Shown: positions 1 through 13,652 of the stretch, in pieces
How the letters are laid out: each line of letters opens with the position of its first letter
How positions within the stretch are numbered: position 1 is the first letter of the stretch
Assembly (NCBI GenBank): GCA_009746045.1
Contig: RPFO01000333.1
Span: 2,037,464 to 2,101,463 of the forward strand
DNA from: Mesostigma viride
Taxonomy: Eukaryota; Streptophyta; Mesostigmatophyceae; Mesostigmatales; Mesostigmataceae
Direction of reading: 5' to 3'
Length of the DNA: 64,000 nucleotides
Notes under the pieces: model-generated
Seen by the model: only the letters and a program-made list of their open reading frames with translations
What the model was told of the DNA's origin: nothing
The model's database searches: none
Program-made: the position numbers and the translations under genes

Positions 1-1471
1 TGCACCGGCCGGCCCTTTTTGTGCCTAGGCTGAGTGTGGTTCCGGAGTGCAGGCCTAGGTAGCTTCTAACGTACGTCACTAGACCTTGTTACCTGCGCCA
101 GCCGCCAGGCGTGGCGCAACTGTGATTGGCAGTCAGTACACCTTGTACCTGCGCCAGCCGGCAGGCCTGCGTGGCGCAATGTGAATGATAGTCAGTACTT
201 AGAGTGGTGTAGGGGACGTAGGGAGGCCTCTTTTCAGCTTCGCAACTTGATCCCAGCATTTGCTGGCAAGGTCGGCTGGCCGCTATGGCGGCTGCGCTGA
301 ATGTAAGACGATGCTATCGGCCTCTCCGGGCGTGGAGAGGCCTGGAATAAAATTCTTTATGTTCGCCACCCACCGTTACAGGCCACGGTAATGGTTGTTG
401 GGTGGGGGGCTCTACGTTTTGAGTAAAATGGTGTGATTTCCGGCGCTGGGCCCACTGACGATTCCCCTCTACCCCTGGGTGCGGCAAGCGGCTTCCTGAC
501 ACTGGGGAAGCTGCGATTTTAGTCGGACAACGTCAGGGAAGGAGCCATACAGGCCAGGGCCAGCGGCTACGGTGGAAAGAATCACAGGTGGAGGCGAATC
601 TGCCTTAAACGTGGAGATGGCTAGCGCGGGGTGCCAGGGTAGCCCATAACTGCCAGGAGCCTGACAGCGGACCCGATCTTTCGGCCTGTGGCCAGACGGG
701 AGTTTCGGGGAGGATGCGGGGCTGGAGCGAATCTTGGTGGGAGGAGCGCGCTCTTCATCATTGCCCAGTTTTTCAGCAAAGAATGTTCGCCTGGCGGGGC
801 TGAAATTCTTGCTGTTTTATCGCCTTGTTTTTATCCTGTATGATGCATTATAGGAAAAGCGATAAAGAGTTCGGTTCAGCCAGGGGGGCATATCTATGCC
901 ATAAAAAATTTCCTACAACAACACAAGCCCTGGTCAGGGCCTTGGCTAAGCAGTTTCCAAGCCAAGGCCTTGGTAGGGTAGAGGGCCTATCGCCACAAAG
1001 GTTTCAATGCCGGGAAATCCCAGCCTCGGGGGTGGGGCTGGTGATGGGTCCTGGGCTTGTGAGAGACGGTCCGGGGGCGTAAGGCCTAATGAGCAGCCGC
1101 TGGAAACCGCCCCCCTAACGGGGGGAACGACATGGGTGCCGCCCTGCGTCCGCCGGGAAACCGTAGCGGCCACACGGGGGCGGCAGTACAGCCGTGGCAG
1201 CGTGCAGGAGGGGGGCCATGGGCGGAAAGAAAATCGGCACCAAGGTTGGCGACAGCCTTGGTGGCCAAGAAGGAGGTGTGGGGGCAACACCTTGTGTTCG
1301 AGTATGCTGGGCCCCCAGCATGGTGCTACAATAACCAACTTGATAATGATGTGCACTGAGTTTGAAGGTGTGGTATAGGCTGTCCGTATAAAGCCTAGCA
1401 CACAAAAATGTAAAATAAATGTTTCTCTTGGTGGGAAGGAACTCCAATGGACCAAAAACAAGAAATGTATT
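1..1471 (+). repeat. GATT-tailed repeat, copy 1 (cut by window start)
   Basis: Bases 1-236 recur almost unchanged at 1571-1806, and 1287-1471 recur at 1838-2022, so this is a dispersed repeat. Its middle part (about 237-1286) exists only in this copy. No conserved protein was recognised; short frames on both strands lack any domain. The right end stops after the GAAATGTATT motif and then runs into unrelated sequence without the GATT tail seen in copy 2. Superfamily unknown. Confidence 0.6.
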
Positions 1472-1570
1472 TGCTGAGCTTCGCTCATTTTATATATGAC
1501 GCGTGGACGGGCTCAAAGGGGACCGACCTGCCGTAGGTAGCGTAAGACTAGCGCTTGTCACGAGGGTACT

Positions 1571-2770
<1,200 letters not shown>

Positions 2771-2785
2771 CACTGATTCATTCAT

Positions 2786-3286
2786 TCATTCACGTGGCTC
2801 CATTGGGCAGTCATTGAGCAGTCACGGGGTACAAACTGTGCACGAATATGTACCTTTCATCCCTTAATTCGGGCATTAGGGAAGCTGGGTATCCCTGCCC
2901 TCTTCTTGTTGGGCAACACTGTCACATGGGATATAGCCCACTAGACTTTGGTCTAATACTCCGTGACTCCCCAGTTACGGGAGCGCTCGTGAATGTATAA
3001 TCAATGCAATTCGTCACCATGCCTCGACCCCTCGCCATATGCATCGCCTGACCCCAATCTATAGAGATATACAGGACTTAAGACTCCCTGCAAGCCGCTT
3101 CTTGCCTGGTTCCAACCATTTTGAAACCTCATTAATGGCCCCGGCTGACCCAGTCCGCCCCAATGCGCCTTGAGGTAATTACCGGATGCTGGCCAAGGAT
3201 TGATGGCCACATTGCCGTGCCCACTACCAGATGTGGACTCCTTCTAACGACCACAACGAATGGCCGGGGCTGCTCCATTGATTGAT
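2786..3286. other. Unassigned spacer
   Basis: No recognisable protein, RNA gene or repeat shared with other parts of the window was found in this stretch. Short frames on the minus strand (for example 3001-3210) show no domain. Confidence 0.4.
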
Positions 3287-3485
3287 TATTTAATTACTTA
3301 ACCACGTGCTCGATCCCGTTGGGGAGTCGCGTACGGAGCACCAGAGTGTGAACAGCGGGAAGAGGGCAGATGACTACGCCCGTCCCCCATGCCACAGCTA
3401 GGGGGCACAATCGGACCCGTCGAAACGATCTGGCATCCAGGGCTGTGGGTGCCATATTACCCATGTGACTGCATTGCATTACTAT
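3287..3485 (-). mobile_element. SINE-A copy, reverse orientation, degenerate
   Basis: Reading on the minus strand, the order matches the other SINE-A copies: a stretch with ATGGGT and a GCACCCACAG-like motif, then a CCACAGC-type segment, then the GGAGCAC hairpin region and an AT-rich TTAA tail at 3287-3300. It is more diverged than the copies at 41845 and 60386. It ends where LINE-A coding sequence starts. Confidence 0.5.
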
Positions 3486-3590
3486 GGAGACGTGTGCTGA
3501 TGGACTTCATCAAAGCCTTCGACTGGTTTTTCTGGTCTGCGCTGTGGGACATCCTAGCTTGCTCCGGATCCCCCTCCCCCTTATTGCTGT

Positions 3591-3961
<371 letters not shown>

Positions 3962-4267
3962 TTGCTGTCATCGATCCGCAACCTGCATGTATATATGAAG
4001 GGTCGGTCCACCACCTCGGTGCGCATTTCCTACGGGGCCACGCCACCATGCCCTCTACAAAAGGATGTGTGGCAGGGCTGCGTGCTCTCGCCATATGTAC
4101 AGTACCTGTTCAAATTAGTGTGGTCGAATACGTAATGATTCACGCGCGCAGGCGGTTTACTCGCATTGTGGCTAGGGAAACAGGGGTGAAGGTCGCCAAC
4201 AAGTTCTGGCACGGCAGGGCGGACACAGAGATTCGGCTAGCGGAAATCATCTATGCAGACGACGCAA

Positions 4268-4790
4268 ACGCATTCTGTTCAAGGCCCTTGTCCTCAGCAT
4301 CCTCCTTTATATAGCTGCGAGGCGTGGACCCTGGACCAGGCGCTGAGCAAGCAGCTTGATGGCACATTCACTCAAATGCTGCATACGTCACATCCTCGGC
4401 GTCCGCTACCAAGAGCGCCGCACCCAGGCCGGGCTCTACTGCGAGCTCCCTCTCAGTGTCAGCCATACCATCCGACCCCGCCGTCTCCTCTTTGCTGGCC
4501 ATGTTGCCCGCACAGCTCTAGCCAGAGACCAGGTGAATACCGATGCGGGCCCTGCGGGCGGGCTTAGCTACCATCTTGTTGTAGGACTGGCCAACCAGAC
4601 CTAGACACCAGTCCTCCTATGGCAGGGTCCCGCCCTTGTCCCGTCGCAACCCACTGGCAAACCATTGAGCGCGCCCCGCACCGACGCGCGGCGCGCTTCA
4701 TGACCCGTCCGGACCTATGTGACACAATTGCTTGACCTCGGATGCACGGCTTCTGGGGATTATCTGTACTCCGCGCCCGCATGATATCAA
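4268..4790 (+). pseudogene. LINE-B reverse transcriptase C-terminal fragment
   Basis: Matches the LINE-B copy at 58780-59275: a GCATTCTGTTCAAGGCCCTT start, then codons for LDQALSKQLDGT, an ILGVRYQERRT segment and RRLLFAGH, ending near CCGCATGAT. These are the region after the polymerase domain, with the GH motif common to non-LTR elements. The frame is broken several times. It joins LINE-A sequence directly at about 4262-4270. Confidence 0.7.
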
Positions 4791-4833
4791 GGAGACAACC
4801 AGCGCAGGCCAGAAATCGGGAGAATGGCATGAT

Positions 4834-5390
4834 CTTAATTAATTAATTAAACCCGTGCTCCTGTTGGGGAGTCACGGAGCATTAACCCCGATGGATCGCC
4901 GGATGGATGGGGACACGCAATCCTACCGGTCTAATCTATCTATACAACATCAAGCCAACTTTTGTGTAATTATTTTTTCTAATGAGATTAGCATAATAGT
5001 ACTCCGTGGCATGCCTTTGTGCATGACACGCAAGTACTTACTTACTTAATAAGCCAACTCTATTATTCTAAGCTCTCTACCCTAGGGGTCCTGTCTGGCG
5101 TGCTTCCCACGTTCGCAAACATGCGGGCGCTTCCCCACGGGAGGGGGTAACTTCGTTGTCGTCTATGACCTGGGCCCACTTGGCCTCATGTCCATCATCT
5201 TGTTCCAAATCACGGATCTCGAGGCCTAGCCCCCCCATGATGTCCTCTACTAGCTGTACCTTTGAAGGTGCGGGCCTTGCGGCGTCTAGCTAGCATTGCG
5301 GGGCCCGCGGCCCACGTGCGTAACAAGGTGGCGGCCAGGCTCAGCTGGGCGCAGTCCCGCGGGGGCGGCACGTGGTGTCTACCTGGTTGG
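4834..5390 (-). pseudogene. LINE-A 3' part, reverse orientation
   Basis: On the minus strand this encodes the LINE-A C-terminus (KARTFK, QLVEDMGG, DKAKWAQVI-type residues between about 5110 and 5300), then the 3' untranslated region and the GTGACTCCCCAAC hairpin and TTAA tail at 4834-4880. A 90-bp LINE-B tail is inserted at 4961-5050. The coding part has frameshifts relative to the copy at 40514-41647. Confidence 0.75.
4961..5050 (+). mobile_element. LINE-B, 90-bp 5'-truncated insertion
   Basis: Only the last 90 bp of LINE-B are present: TTTTGTGTAATTATT, the GGCATGCC segment and a short TTAC tail. Flanking AAGCCAACT at 4952-4960 and 5051-5059 is a 9-bp target-site duplication. Confidence 0.85.
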
Positions 5391-5645
5391 TTAATTAATC
5401 AATTAATTAATTAAACTGGTACGTGCTCCCGTTGGGGAGTCACGGACCACCGTTCGAAGTGCTTTTAATCCCTGCATGTGCACAACAGTCGAAGAAAGGG
5501 CAGAGACCCCCTTTCTCCTTCATGCCAGAGGCACACAGTGCATGCCACAGCAGCAATCGGACACGCCATAGACGATCCGGCAAGTGCTGTGGGTGCAATA
5601 AGACCCATGTGAGCATATCATCAGTAACAAGTAGCGTGGGCAAGT
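5391..5645 (-). mobile_element. SINE-A copy, reverse orientation
   Basis: Minus-strand order is CTTGCCCACGCTACTTG, ATGTGGGTCTTATTGCACCCACAGC, a CATGCCTCTGGCATGAAGGAG hairpin-like segment, CTGCCC-TTTCTTCGAC, then ACTCCCCAACGGGAGCAC and a TTAATTAA tail at 5391-5412. It closely matches the copies at 41845-42126 and 60386-60575. No open frame is shared among the copies. Confidence 0.7.
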
Positions 5646-5829
5646 AAACTGATCATAGCCAGGACGTAGCATGGCTGTACAAGGGCTACTAAGCTGAGGC
5701 TATATGGCTGGTTGTGCACCGTGTGCCTAGCGGTGCACGTGACTAGGTATGATGGTGGCACAGCTGGGGCAAACATTCTACGCAGTGACTACCAATGGAT
5801 ACAATTAGCTAGGGCTGTTCAAGCTATTC

Positions 5830-7909
5830 TAGCCCGCAGGGGGCGTCCACATCTTGTGGTTCAATCATCAGGTCCCCGCCCCTCCAGTACACCTTGGGCC
5901 GAGCTTCTGCATGGGGGTCCTGCTTGTGGCAGAGGTATTCCGGCCACAGGTCGCATCGCTGCTGATGCTGAGCGGGGGTCAGGTCGTCGTCCATGATGAG
6001 CGTCCAGTTGAGGTCGTGCAACCTCTTGCGACGAGAAAGGAACCGCCGCTTGTCCTCAGGGGAGTGGAAGGTGCATGAGCAGGACTGGTGGGGAAGCCGC
6101 CTTGTCCCGTGAGTGGGGATTAAGGCGGTGGCACCCGCGCAGTTCTACCTCACTAACCAGGCCCATGAGGGTGAGATAAGCTGGTCCTTGAGCTCGTCGG
6201 CAAGGGTGGTTGACGGCTCACCTGGCTTCTGGGGGAAACGACGCAGCTAGCACCACTCGGCACTCGCGAGCGCGGTCGGTGGCCTCCCGTTGTTCGGCCT
6301 GGCGGTGGTCCCGTCCAGCTCCTGGAGCTTCGTGGCGATGGCGTCAGTGGTTGAGGCGGTCGCTGACCGCAGCAGGTCCGCGTAGGAGAGCGCACATACT
6401 GAGGAGGAGTGCATGACATGCACCCAGCCAAAATTTCACGGGTACTAGGGTCTGGCCCCAAGGCCGCCGGCCGGTGGCTGCATTGGTCCGGCTTATAAAT
6501 ATAGGGGCTGCGGCTGAAATAGCCTGCCGGCGGGTGGTCATGGCCCCCATATGGCGAGCCTACTGCCACAGGGGATTTGCCACGTGGCAAGTGCTCGTCT
6601 GCAGTGTTTGGACTTCGGCGGTCGTTTCCAGCTGCATGCACTAGGAATAATCGGCATAGGCTTTTGAGGGGGCATAGGAATACGTGTAGCTTCAGGAATA
6701 GGAACAGGAATCCGCCCCCGACGTTCAGGGCAACCGACAAGCTAAGCGAAACCGGGTATCTCGCCTTGTCTTAGTGGTTGCTGCGTTTGCCTTCCATATA
6801 CTGTAGAGTAGCGCGTTGGGGGGGGGCATATGGGGGCCGGCTCTCGGCGCACCGGTGGCGGACTGGCGGCCCCCCAGGGGGGCACTAGCATACTGGGGGC
6901 CAGCACGTTTCATTCCGGCGGTTGGCATCGGACCCTGAGTTCAATATGGGGGCCGGACATTTCGACCTGGCGGTGGCGGTACTGGGCCCCCAAATACCAT
7001 GGCTGTATGTCACTCCTCCTGCGCGGTGGGAGGTCGCCAGCATCCTGCCGGGGTGGCTGGGATGCGATGACCATGCAGTGGCCGTCTGCTCCGCTATATC
7101 TTTGGGACCTGTGTGGCCAGGGCCTCGGTGTGCATGGGCGGTGATGGCTTCAAGCTTCTTCATGAGCACACCGCACTTCCCCTCCATGCACCTGGTTGAG
7201 GCGGGAGAGGAGTGCAGCATGTGCCTCGGATGCCTGCACCGTGGTCTGCAACGCCGTGAGCTGCTCAAGGTTGTAGCTTGTGTGCATGCATGCGACCTTG
7301 GTTTCTGTATTGGAGACCTTGGCCTCGATCCACCGTGTTGAGCGCTGTAGTCATCAATGTCATCTTCTCGGCCAGCGGCCAGGTCACGTGCTCCTCCAGC
7401 ACTGCTCGGAGGTCATCCTTGCAGAGGGAGGCAGCCGGTGTGGCTGCCGGCTGCATGCGCAGGCCGGGCTGGGTTGCGGAGCCGAGCGTCGAGGTCACGT
7501 GCAGTGAGCTTGTAGAAGCTGAAGAGGATGGCGAGGCGATGGTTGAATTCTGGCAGGGCGAGGAACGCCTTCACCTTGTCGGCGGGGATGGGTTCATCGG
7601 GCCCGGCCACGGATCGCTTGTGTTCCCGTGCGTAATAATGCACTATCTCGGTGCATTCTGCGTCGGTCAGTCGCATCCACACTATAGCAGCCGCTGACCG
7701 TAAAGCATGCGTTGTCTAGGTACTGTCGCCATTTGCCTGTGTCGTAGCAGAATTTCTTGGGCTCTCTGGCGAGGCGCTTGGCGATGGGTTTGCTGGCGGT
7801 CACTGTGTTTGCGGGCCCAGTCTGGGCAAGGACGATGGCGAGTGGGTGGAGTGGGCTGGGAGCCGGAAAGCTCCTTTTCCAGACCCCGTTTTGCTTTTGG
7901 AGTCGTCAT
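5830..7909 (-). pseudogene. Decayed LINE ORF1-type gene, minus strand
   Basis: The minus strand carries pieces in the same order as the half-LINE protein: a segment with ASLCKDDLRAVLEEHV near 7400-7430 (compare LTEAFQQHVTPLA), a KDIAEQ segment near 7090, a KRRFLSRRKRLHDL segment near 6040, then DDDLTPAQHQQRCDLWPEYL and VYWRGGDLMI at 6000-5860. The last block is the signature C-terminal end of these proteins, probably RNA binding by analogy with LINE ORF1 proteins. Upstream pieces between 7420 and 7909 read as charged protein in shifting frames. Many frameshifts are present. It is a more distant relative than H1-H6, so it may belong to another LINE. Confidence 0.5.
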
Positions 7910-7995
7910 AGCTGCCTGTCACGTGCTGCTTTGGGATCGAGTCGATACTGCGTTTCAGTCGTAACCAATCGATTATACTGGCGAGTGCGTCTTAA

Positions 7996-8440
7996 CCCCT
8001 AAATGGTCCGAGATCCTGCCGATAAATCGGCTTATTCGGCTGGATCTTCACAATTTTGCAAACCAGATGCCATCCAACCTATACCCATATCCAATGGCTG
8101 TCCTTGGGGGGCAAGCATGTCCATGAGTTGCCCTTCGGGTTGGTATATCACAACCTTACAACATATAATATGCAGGGTAGGCCATATATAACTGCCGTCA
8201 AAGTCAGTGGGGTCAAGACGCGCGTTTTCATAATTTTGGTAGAATGTACATTTTGAATTATGTTATAAGACCTAGACACCTACCACTTCAGGGATGGTGA
8301 AGAGTTAGTTGGTGAATAGTTTGAGCCACTGGGGTCAATGGTTGGATGGGTATATATCAAGGAGACAACCAGCATATATGCCAGTATGTAGTTACACCCT
8401 GTACAGTGACCCAGCAGCCCATACTGTAAACCGGCCGAAA
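7996..8440 (+). repeat. Left end of piggyBac-like element
   Basis: After the TIR come paired GCCGATAAATCGGC bases, the GGCTGTCCTTGGGGGG segment, GTCAAGACGCGCGTTTTCAT and CACCTACCACTTCAGGGATG. The same segments occur in the same order in the MITE left end at 27964-28330, and inverted at 13389-13020, with visible divergence. Confidence 0.75.
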
Positions 8441-9026
8441 CTGTCATTTTTACATAATGCATCATTTCTCATGGTTGCCACAATTATTGTGAGTCCAATG
8501 ATCGACTCAATTACTTGCATACACATAATGCATGAATATCCCTGACAGTTTGGACTGAATGTTTGCAATAAAAGTCTTTGTTATGCTGGCAAAGACATGC
8601 GTAATTAGGAGTGGGTGCTGGCACACGCTGGGACACAAGGGTATATATCCCCACCCTGTTTGTTATTCCCCCAAGCTCAAAATGACAGCAGTTGCAACCA
8701 AGGTGACCATGTAAACTAAACTGGCTAGAGTCATGCAAACACTGCATGCTTGACTGCCATTGACAAGCACTAGTGGGGCTGTCAGCTATCAAGCTACACG
8801 TACGTGAGCCACACCACCATGCACATGACATGCACCACACTGATGCTATTCCATACAGCAATCAGATCATCATGCACTACCAAACAGGGCACACATGCAA
8901 AACTGAAAAAAGCAACACACAAGCCTGTCAAGAGGAGCCACTAGCTAGTGTGCAAACTGCCTATGGTGTGCAATAAAATAGCATGACCTGCTGGCCTACT
9001 GTATCATTGGGGAGGTGCATGGACTT
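8441..9026. other. Non-coding interior of piggyBac-like element
   Basis: AT-rich sequence with no recognised protein or RNA. It lies between the left subterminal region and the TTCTTG array. Confidence 0.4.
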
Positions 9027-9028
9027 CT

Positions 9029-9270
9029 ACTTCTTCTTCTTCTTCTTGTTCTTGTTCTTGTTCTTGTTCTTGTTCTTGTTCTTGTTCTTGTTCTTGTTCT
9101 TGTTCTTGTTCTTGTTCTTGTTCTTGTTCTTGTTCTTGTTCTTGTTCTTGTTCTTGTTCTTGTTCTTGTTCTTGTTCTTGTTCTTGTTCTTGTTCTTGTT
9201 CTTGTTCTTGTTCTTGTTCTTGTTCTTGTTCTTGTTCTTGTTCTTGTTCTTGTTCTTGTTCTTGTTCTTG
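9029..9270. repeat. (TTCTTG)n microsatellite
   Basis: About 40 copies of a hexamer after a short TTC run. It opens all frames and produces spurious Phe-Leu, Val-Leu, Glu-Gln and Arg-Thr repeat peptides, none of which should be annotated as genes. Confidence 0.95.
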
Positions 9271-10869
9271 TAATTGCATGATGGGGCAGTGGGCCTTCTG
9301 AGCCACTGAGGCCGGCCTTCCTACCATTCCCTTGCAGGGTGGAACCAGGCGTTGCCCCTGCGCGGCTCTGCTGCCTCACCGCCAACCACTCCCTCCCCCT
9401 CGTAGTAACGCCCTTCTGGGTACGTGCATGAGTGGCTTGGAGTGCCTGGGGTCAGGTGATGGCTCCCCCTCGATCTCGTCCATCCCTCAGGCACTCGGCC
9501 TGAGTGGAATTTAATCTGGAAGCACGGGTACTCCACGCTGCTGCACAGGGCAATGTCACACTCTGGGCACCACGAGCTTGTGCGCTTGCGATCGCCGGTG
9601 GTGGTTGTGGCAGCGCAGACCGCGCAGACTGTCGGCCTCGACCGCGAATGGAATGCGCTGGGCCTGCATGGTGGTTGCCATCAAACTGTCCCTCCCTGAG
9701 TGGGATGAGGGTGAGCTGCCTCACATGCAGGGGCAGGCACCCCTGGCCACTTGTTGCTGCCCAGCTGATCTGCCAGCATGCAGTGACAGGAAGGTGTAGT
9801 GGCTCGAATGCAGGACTGCGAGCGGTTGACGAAGGTCATCAGCAGACCTATGCATTGGTGATGGCATTCGCCAGGTGGGCCCCAAAGGCCCTGTGCCCCC
9901 ACACCCTGCTCACCAGGGCCTTGCCCACGTCGTATTCTGCAGCCAGCTGGTCAAACAGGTCGACTGCTTTAATTGTAGCATGACCAGTAGTTGGGGACGG
10001 CTGACGGTGCTGGGACGTTCACTGCCCTGGCATATTGCCACGCCCGCCATGGCGGTCCACCATGATCTCCTGCAGGCCATGACCCCTTCTGCAGCAGGTA
10101 TACACGAGCTTGCGGTCCATCCACACAAGCGCCTGCACGCCAGCCCCGTCTCCTCATGCACTGCCCACGCGCGTAGAAGCCCTGCTTGAGTGCCTTGCCC
10201 TTAATTGGTTGGGAATGAGCATATATTGAGCTCCTGCCAGGGGATGCCCCTGCCGTTGGGCACTACCGTGCCGACCACGTTGTGGCCCTGCTCGATCATG
10301 CAGCCACTCCACGGCTGGTCTGCTGGTGTACCACCTGTCCATGGCCAGTTGGCCACATCCATGGAGTGGGGCAGGGTCTCCCCAAGGAGCTGCACAACCT
10401 TGAGCGTGTGCTGCTCCTCCAGCAGCTTGTCGTAGGTGTGCCGTAGTGCCACAGGTAGCCGCTGGGTATACGTGGCCACACGCGGAGTACCCGGGCAGGA
10501 TGTCAGTGGAAAGGGGCTGCATGGCATCAGTGGGTTGAAGCAGCGAATCATGCAGTACTTCTTGTGGCCAGTGCCCACGCAGCGCTCGTCGATGGCGCAC
10601 TTCCCCCCGAGCTAGCGCGTGCAGTACTTCTTGTACGCCTTGTTAAGGTGGATCTCGAGCCACTCGAAATGCATGGTAGAGGCGGTACTCGCGGGAGTCG
10701 GTGTTGGCTGGCTTGAAGGCACTATTCCCTGAAGTGCAGGAAGCGTGTGATCTGCTGGAAACGCTTGAATGGCATGGCGTGCTGAAGGCCCGGGGCTGTG
10801 GCCATGCCCACCTAAGTTGCGGTCAACGAAGTATAGCGCTGTGCGTTAGGCAGGCGCCCAAGGCTCATG

Positions 10870-10999
10870 CATCAATATTCATGCATCGATATTTGTTTAA
10901 ACTTTTGTGTAATTATTTTTCTAATGAGATTAGCATAGTGTACCGATCAGTGGCATGCCTTTGCGCATGACACGCAAGTATTTACTTAATTACTTACTT
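10870..10999 (+). mobile_element. LINE-B 3' fragment inserted in transposase
   Basis: Carries the LINE-B 3' sequence (AACTTTTGTGTAATTATTTTTC, GGCATGCC, a short TTACTTA tail). The flanks AAGGCTCATG at 10860-10869 and AAGGCCCATG at 11000-11009 look like a target-site duplication with one later substitution. The transposase reading continues on both sides. Confidence 0.75.
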
Positions 11000-11364
11000 A
11001 AGGCCCATGGTAACCAGGATGCCCAACCACTTGTGCACATGGCCAGCTCATGGATGGTCTATATGGCGTCCACTCACGTGCCCCGGGTATAATAACAGAG
11101 TCACTGGCAAGCTTCCAATGTTGGCATACCTGTTGGTCTCCTCGATCCACAATAGGGCCCAGTACATCATCTCGTGTCCACAGCAGAGCAAAGATGTCGA
11201 CAGGGCTCTACTCTTGGTACTTTGTCTGGTTGCAGCCAGGCAGCGTGGCCTGCTCATGCAGGAACAGGCATGGCAACGTCGACGGCAATGTTGGTCGACA
11301 GAGACTGCACGTGGTAGTCGGGTGCTCCCACCCCCAAAACCCACCCTCGTGCAGGATCCGAGGC

Positions 11365-13652
11365 GGGTGGTCCCACGCGGAATGGGGTAGATTTTTGCAA
11401 GAAAAAAACGCTAGTTTCAATCGTCCGAAAACCGGACATTGCGCCGAAATTCTTGCCGAAAAATTTGCAGCGGAGCCAATTTTCCGCCGGCCGGAAAGGG
11501 TCTCTCTGCAGCTAGACCCTTCGCAAATCGTGCGAAATCACGCAAAATTTGCTGAAATTTACCAAAACTAGGCCAAAAAAGTGTAAAATCATGCGAAATC
11601 TTGAAAATTTCGCTGAAATTGACCAAAAACCGACCAAAAAAGTGCGAATTCATGCAAAAAAGTTCGATTGCAAAAAAATTACGACATTAACCCCTCATTG
11701 GTCTTGCAGCCGATTTTCCGCCAAAAATCGACTTGCAGCCGATGCATCGGCTGCTCCGCGGGGGACCAAATTGCGCGAAAACTATTGAGAATTAGGAAAA
11801 GTTTAGCTGAGAAGATCGAAAGTTTATAATTTTCCTCACAGCATGGTACTAGGGTTCGCATACTTCTGACAAAGTTATAGAGGTGTTCTGGCCGGTCAAA
11901 GTACAAGGGGTCAGGGTACTTTTTCACGTAAAACGTGCATTCCGGAAAACGACGACCTGGCCATGGCGGCTTGCGCCCACGCATGGCATTAACGTTTGCG
12001 TTCGAATTTTCTGGCCAAACTTAGGAAATTGATTTTATACGTCCTAAAGATGCTACAGGCCAATTTTTGGTTCGCGGGAATGCCATTTGATAGGTGTCGG
12101 CAGCGTTCTTGCTGGAAAAAACTGCGATCAGGCCGGACGATAGAAACGTTGACAGCAATACCTTTACGGCGTATGTTAAAGGATATATTGGTTTCTTTGT
12201 ACTTATTATGATACATAGTAGTCATAAACGTGCAAGGGTGGCAAGAAATCGCCGAATCTAGCGACCATGCTGCACAACTTTGGTGTGCCAAAATGCGCCA
12301 TTTTGCGGCCACCGCCTGGGCCAAGGTAACGCCATCCATGCCTGGTAAAGCTTCAGCATCGTTTTCCTATCGATGTTTGACATTTATATATACGTTCTAG
12401 CTTGTGTAGCACATTCTTTTTGCATTATTCATGCTCTTTCTTGACCCTGGCCTGGCCCCTTTCTAAAACACCCTTCTTAGATGCTTCCCTCAGTCAGTTG
12501 ACCTGCCACAGTGTGATGGTGATAAGTTTTAGATGCTGTATGGGTTTGAATACCTCCATATATGTTTGTTATACATTTCCCATACACATATTGCATGATT
12601 GTGAGGCAGTTGGCTGGTCTCTGTGGCATCATCAAGCACGTAACTGGTGAGTAAAAGCTTCCCATTGACAGCATGTGCCACCAGGTGTGCTGGCCATCAC
12701 CTGGCAAGCTATAGCAGCTTAGGCCTAGTTTATCCTTGCTAGGGCAGGCTGAAATAGGCTCAACGTCACTAGTTTGTTGGTGGCTGCCTCCTATAATGTA
12801 TGCCTTGCGTAGGGTATCCGTACCACGTTACCTACGTGCATGGACAAGGTGGCACCTGCACATAGGTGCCATGTAAGGGCAGTGTGATGATGCAGTTATG
12901 TTTCCCCATCATTGTGGAAGGGAAATGTATTGTATGGCATGGTTGGGGGCCATATTAGTAGGTATTAGTAGGTAGTATGCCCACCCCTACCCCCTTGGTT
13001 GCTTTTTACCAACGGTACCCCTATGGGCTGTACTGGGTGTAACTGCTGGTATACCCACCCAAATGATAACCCCAATGGCTCAAACTGTTCAGCAACTAAT
13101 TGTTTATCATCCCTGAAGTGGTAGGTGCCTAGGTCTTATAACATAATTCAAAATGCACAATCTACCAAAAATGAAAACGCGCGTCTCGACCCCCCTAACT
13201 TTGGCGGTAGTTTTCTATGGCCTACCCTGCAGATATGTTAGGTTGTGATAGCTCACCCCGAAGGGCAACTCATGGACATGCTTGACCCCCAAGGACAGCC
13301 CTTGGATGTTGGTAGGTTGGGTGTGGGGTGGTTTGCAAATTTAGCATTTTGCAGCCGATTTTTCGGCTTTAAATGGGACCAATGAGGGGTTAAAAAATGC
13401 GTGAATTCATGAGAAAATTTTCAAAGGGTCTCTCTGCAGCTAGACCCTTCGTGTAAAATTATGCGAAATCCTGTGAAATCGTGTGAAATTGTGTGAAGTT
13501 GTGCGAAAATTGTGCGAAAATCACGCGAAATTGTGCAAAATTTTGCGGGCGTTCTCAAATCGCCAGAAAAAATTTCGAATCAAAAAGTTGAAAACAGCGT
13601 TTTTTTCTTGCAAAATGCGCGAAAAACTACCCCATTCGGCGTGGGACCACCC
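11365..13652. mobile_element. Inverted-repeat DNA element X, inside the transposase
   Basis: The left end reads GGGTGGTCCCACGCGGAATG and the right end is its inverted copy with one difference, both continuing into a TTTTTGCAAGAAAAAAACGC-like segment. AGGC at 11361-11364 and 13653-13656 could be a 4-bp target duplication. The internal parts (11400-11686, 13394-13600) are AT-rich, full of GCGAAAT-type units and have no gene. It is itself interrupted by the TTAA MITE at 11691-13389. Superfamily unknown. Confidence 0.65.
11691..13389. mobile_element. TTAA-flanked piggyBac-like MITE, copy 1 (empty of half-LINE)
   Basis: Starts CCCCTCATTGGTC after TTAA (11687-11690) and ends GACCAATGAGGGG before TTAA (13390-13393). 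Subterminal hairpins include GCAGCCGATGCATCGGCTGC near 11730 and AGCCGATTTTTCGGCT near 13355. There is no transposase. The second copy (27964-31632) is nearly identical in reverse orientation but contains half-LINE H2. The corresponding target sequence ATAGTAGTCAT is single here at 12215-12225, so this copy shows the pre-insertion state. Confidence 0.85.

Noticed and set aside
8983-9385. Phe-Leu, Val-Leu, Glu-Gln and Arg-Thr repeat proteins
   Set aside because: Artefacts of the TTCTTG hexamer array.
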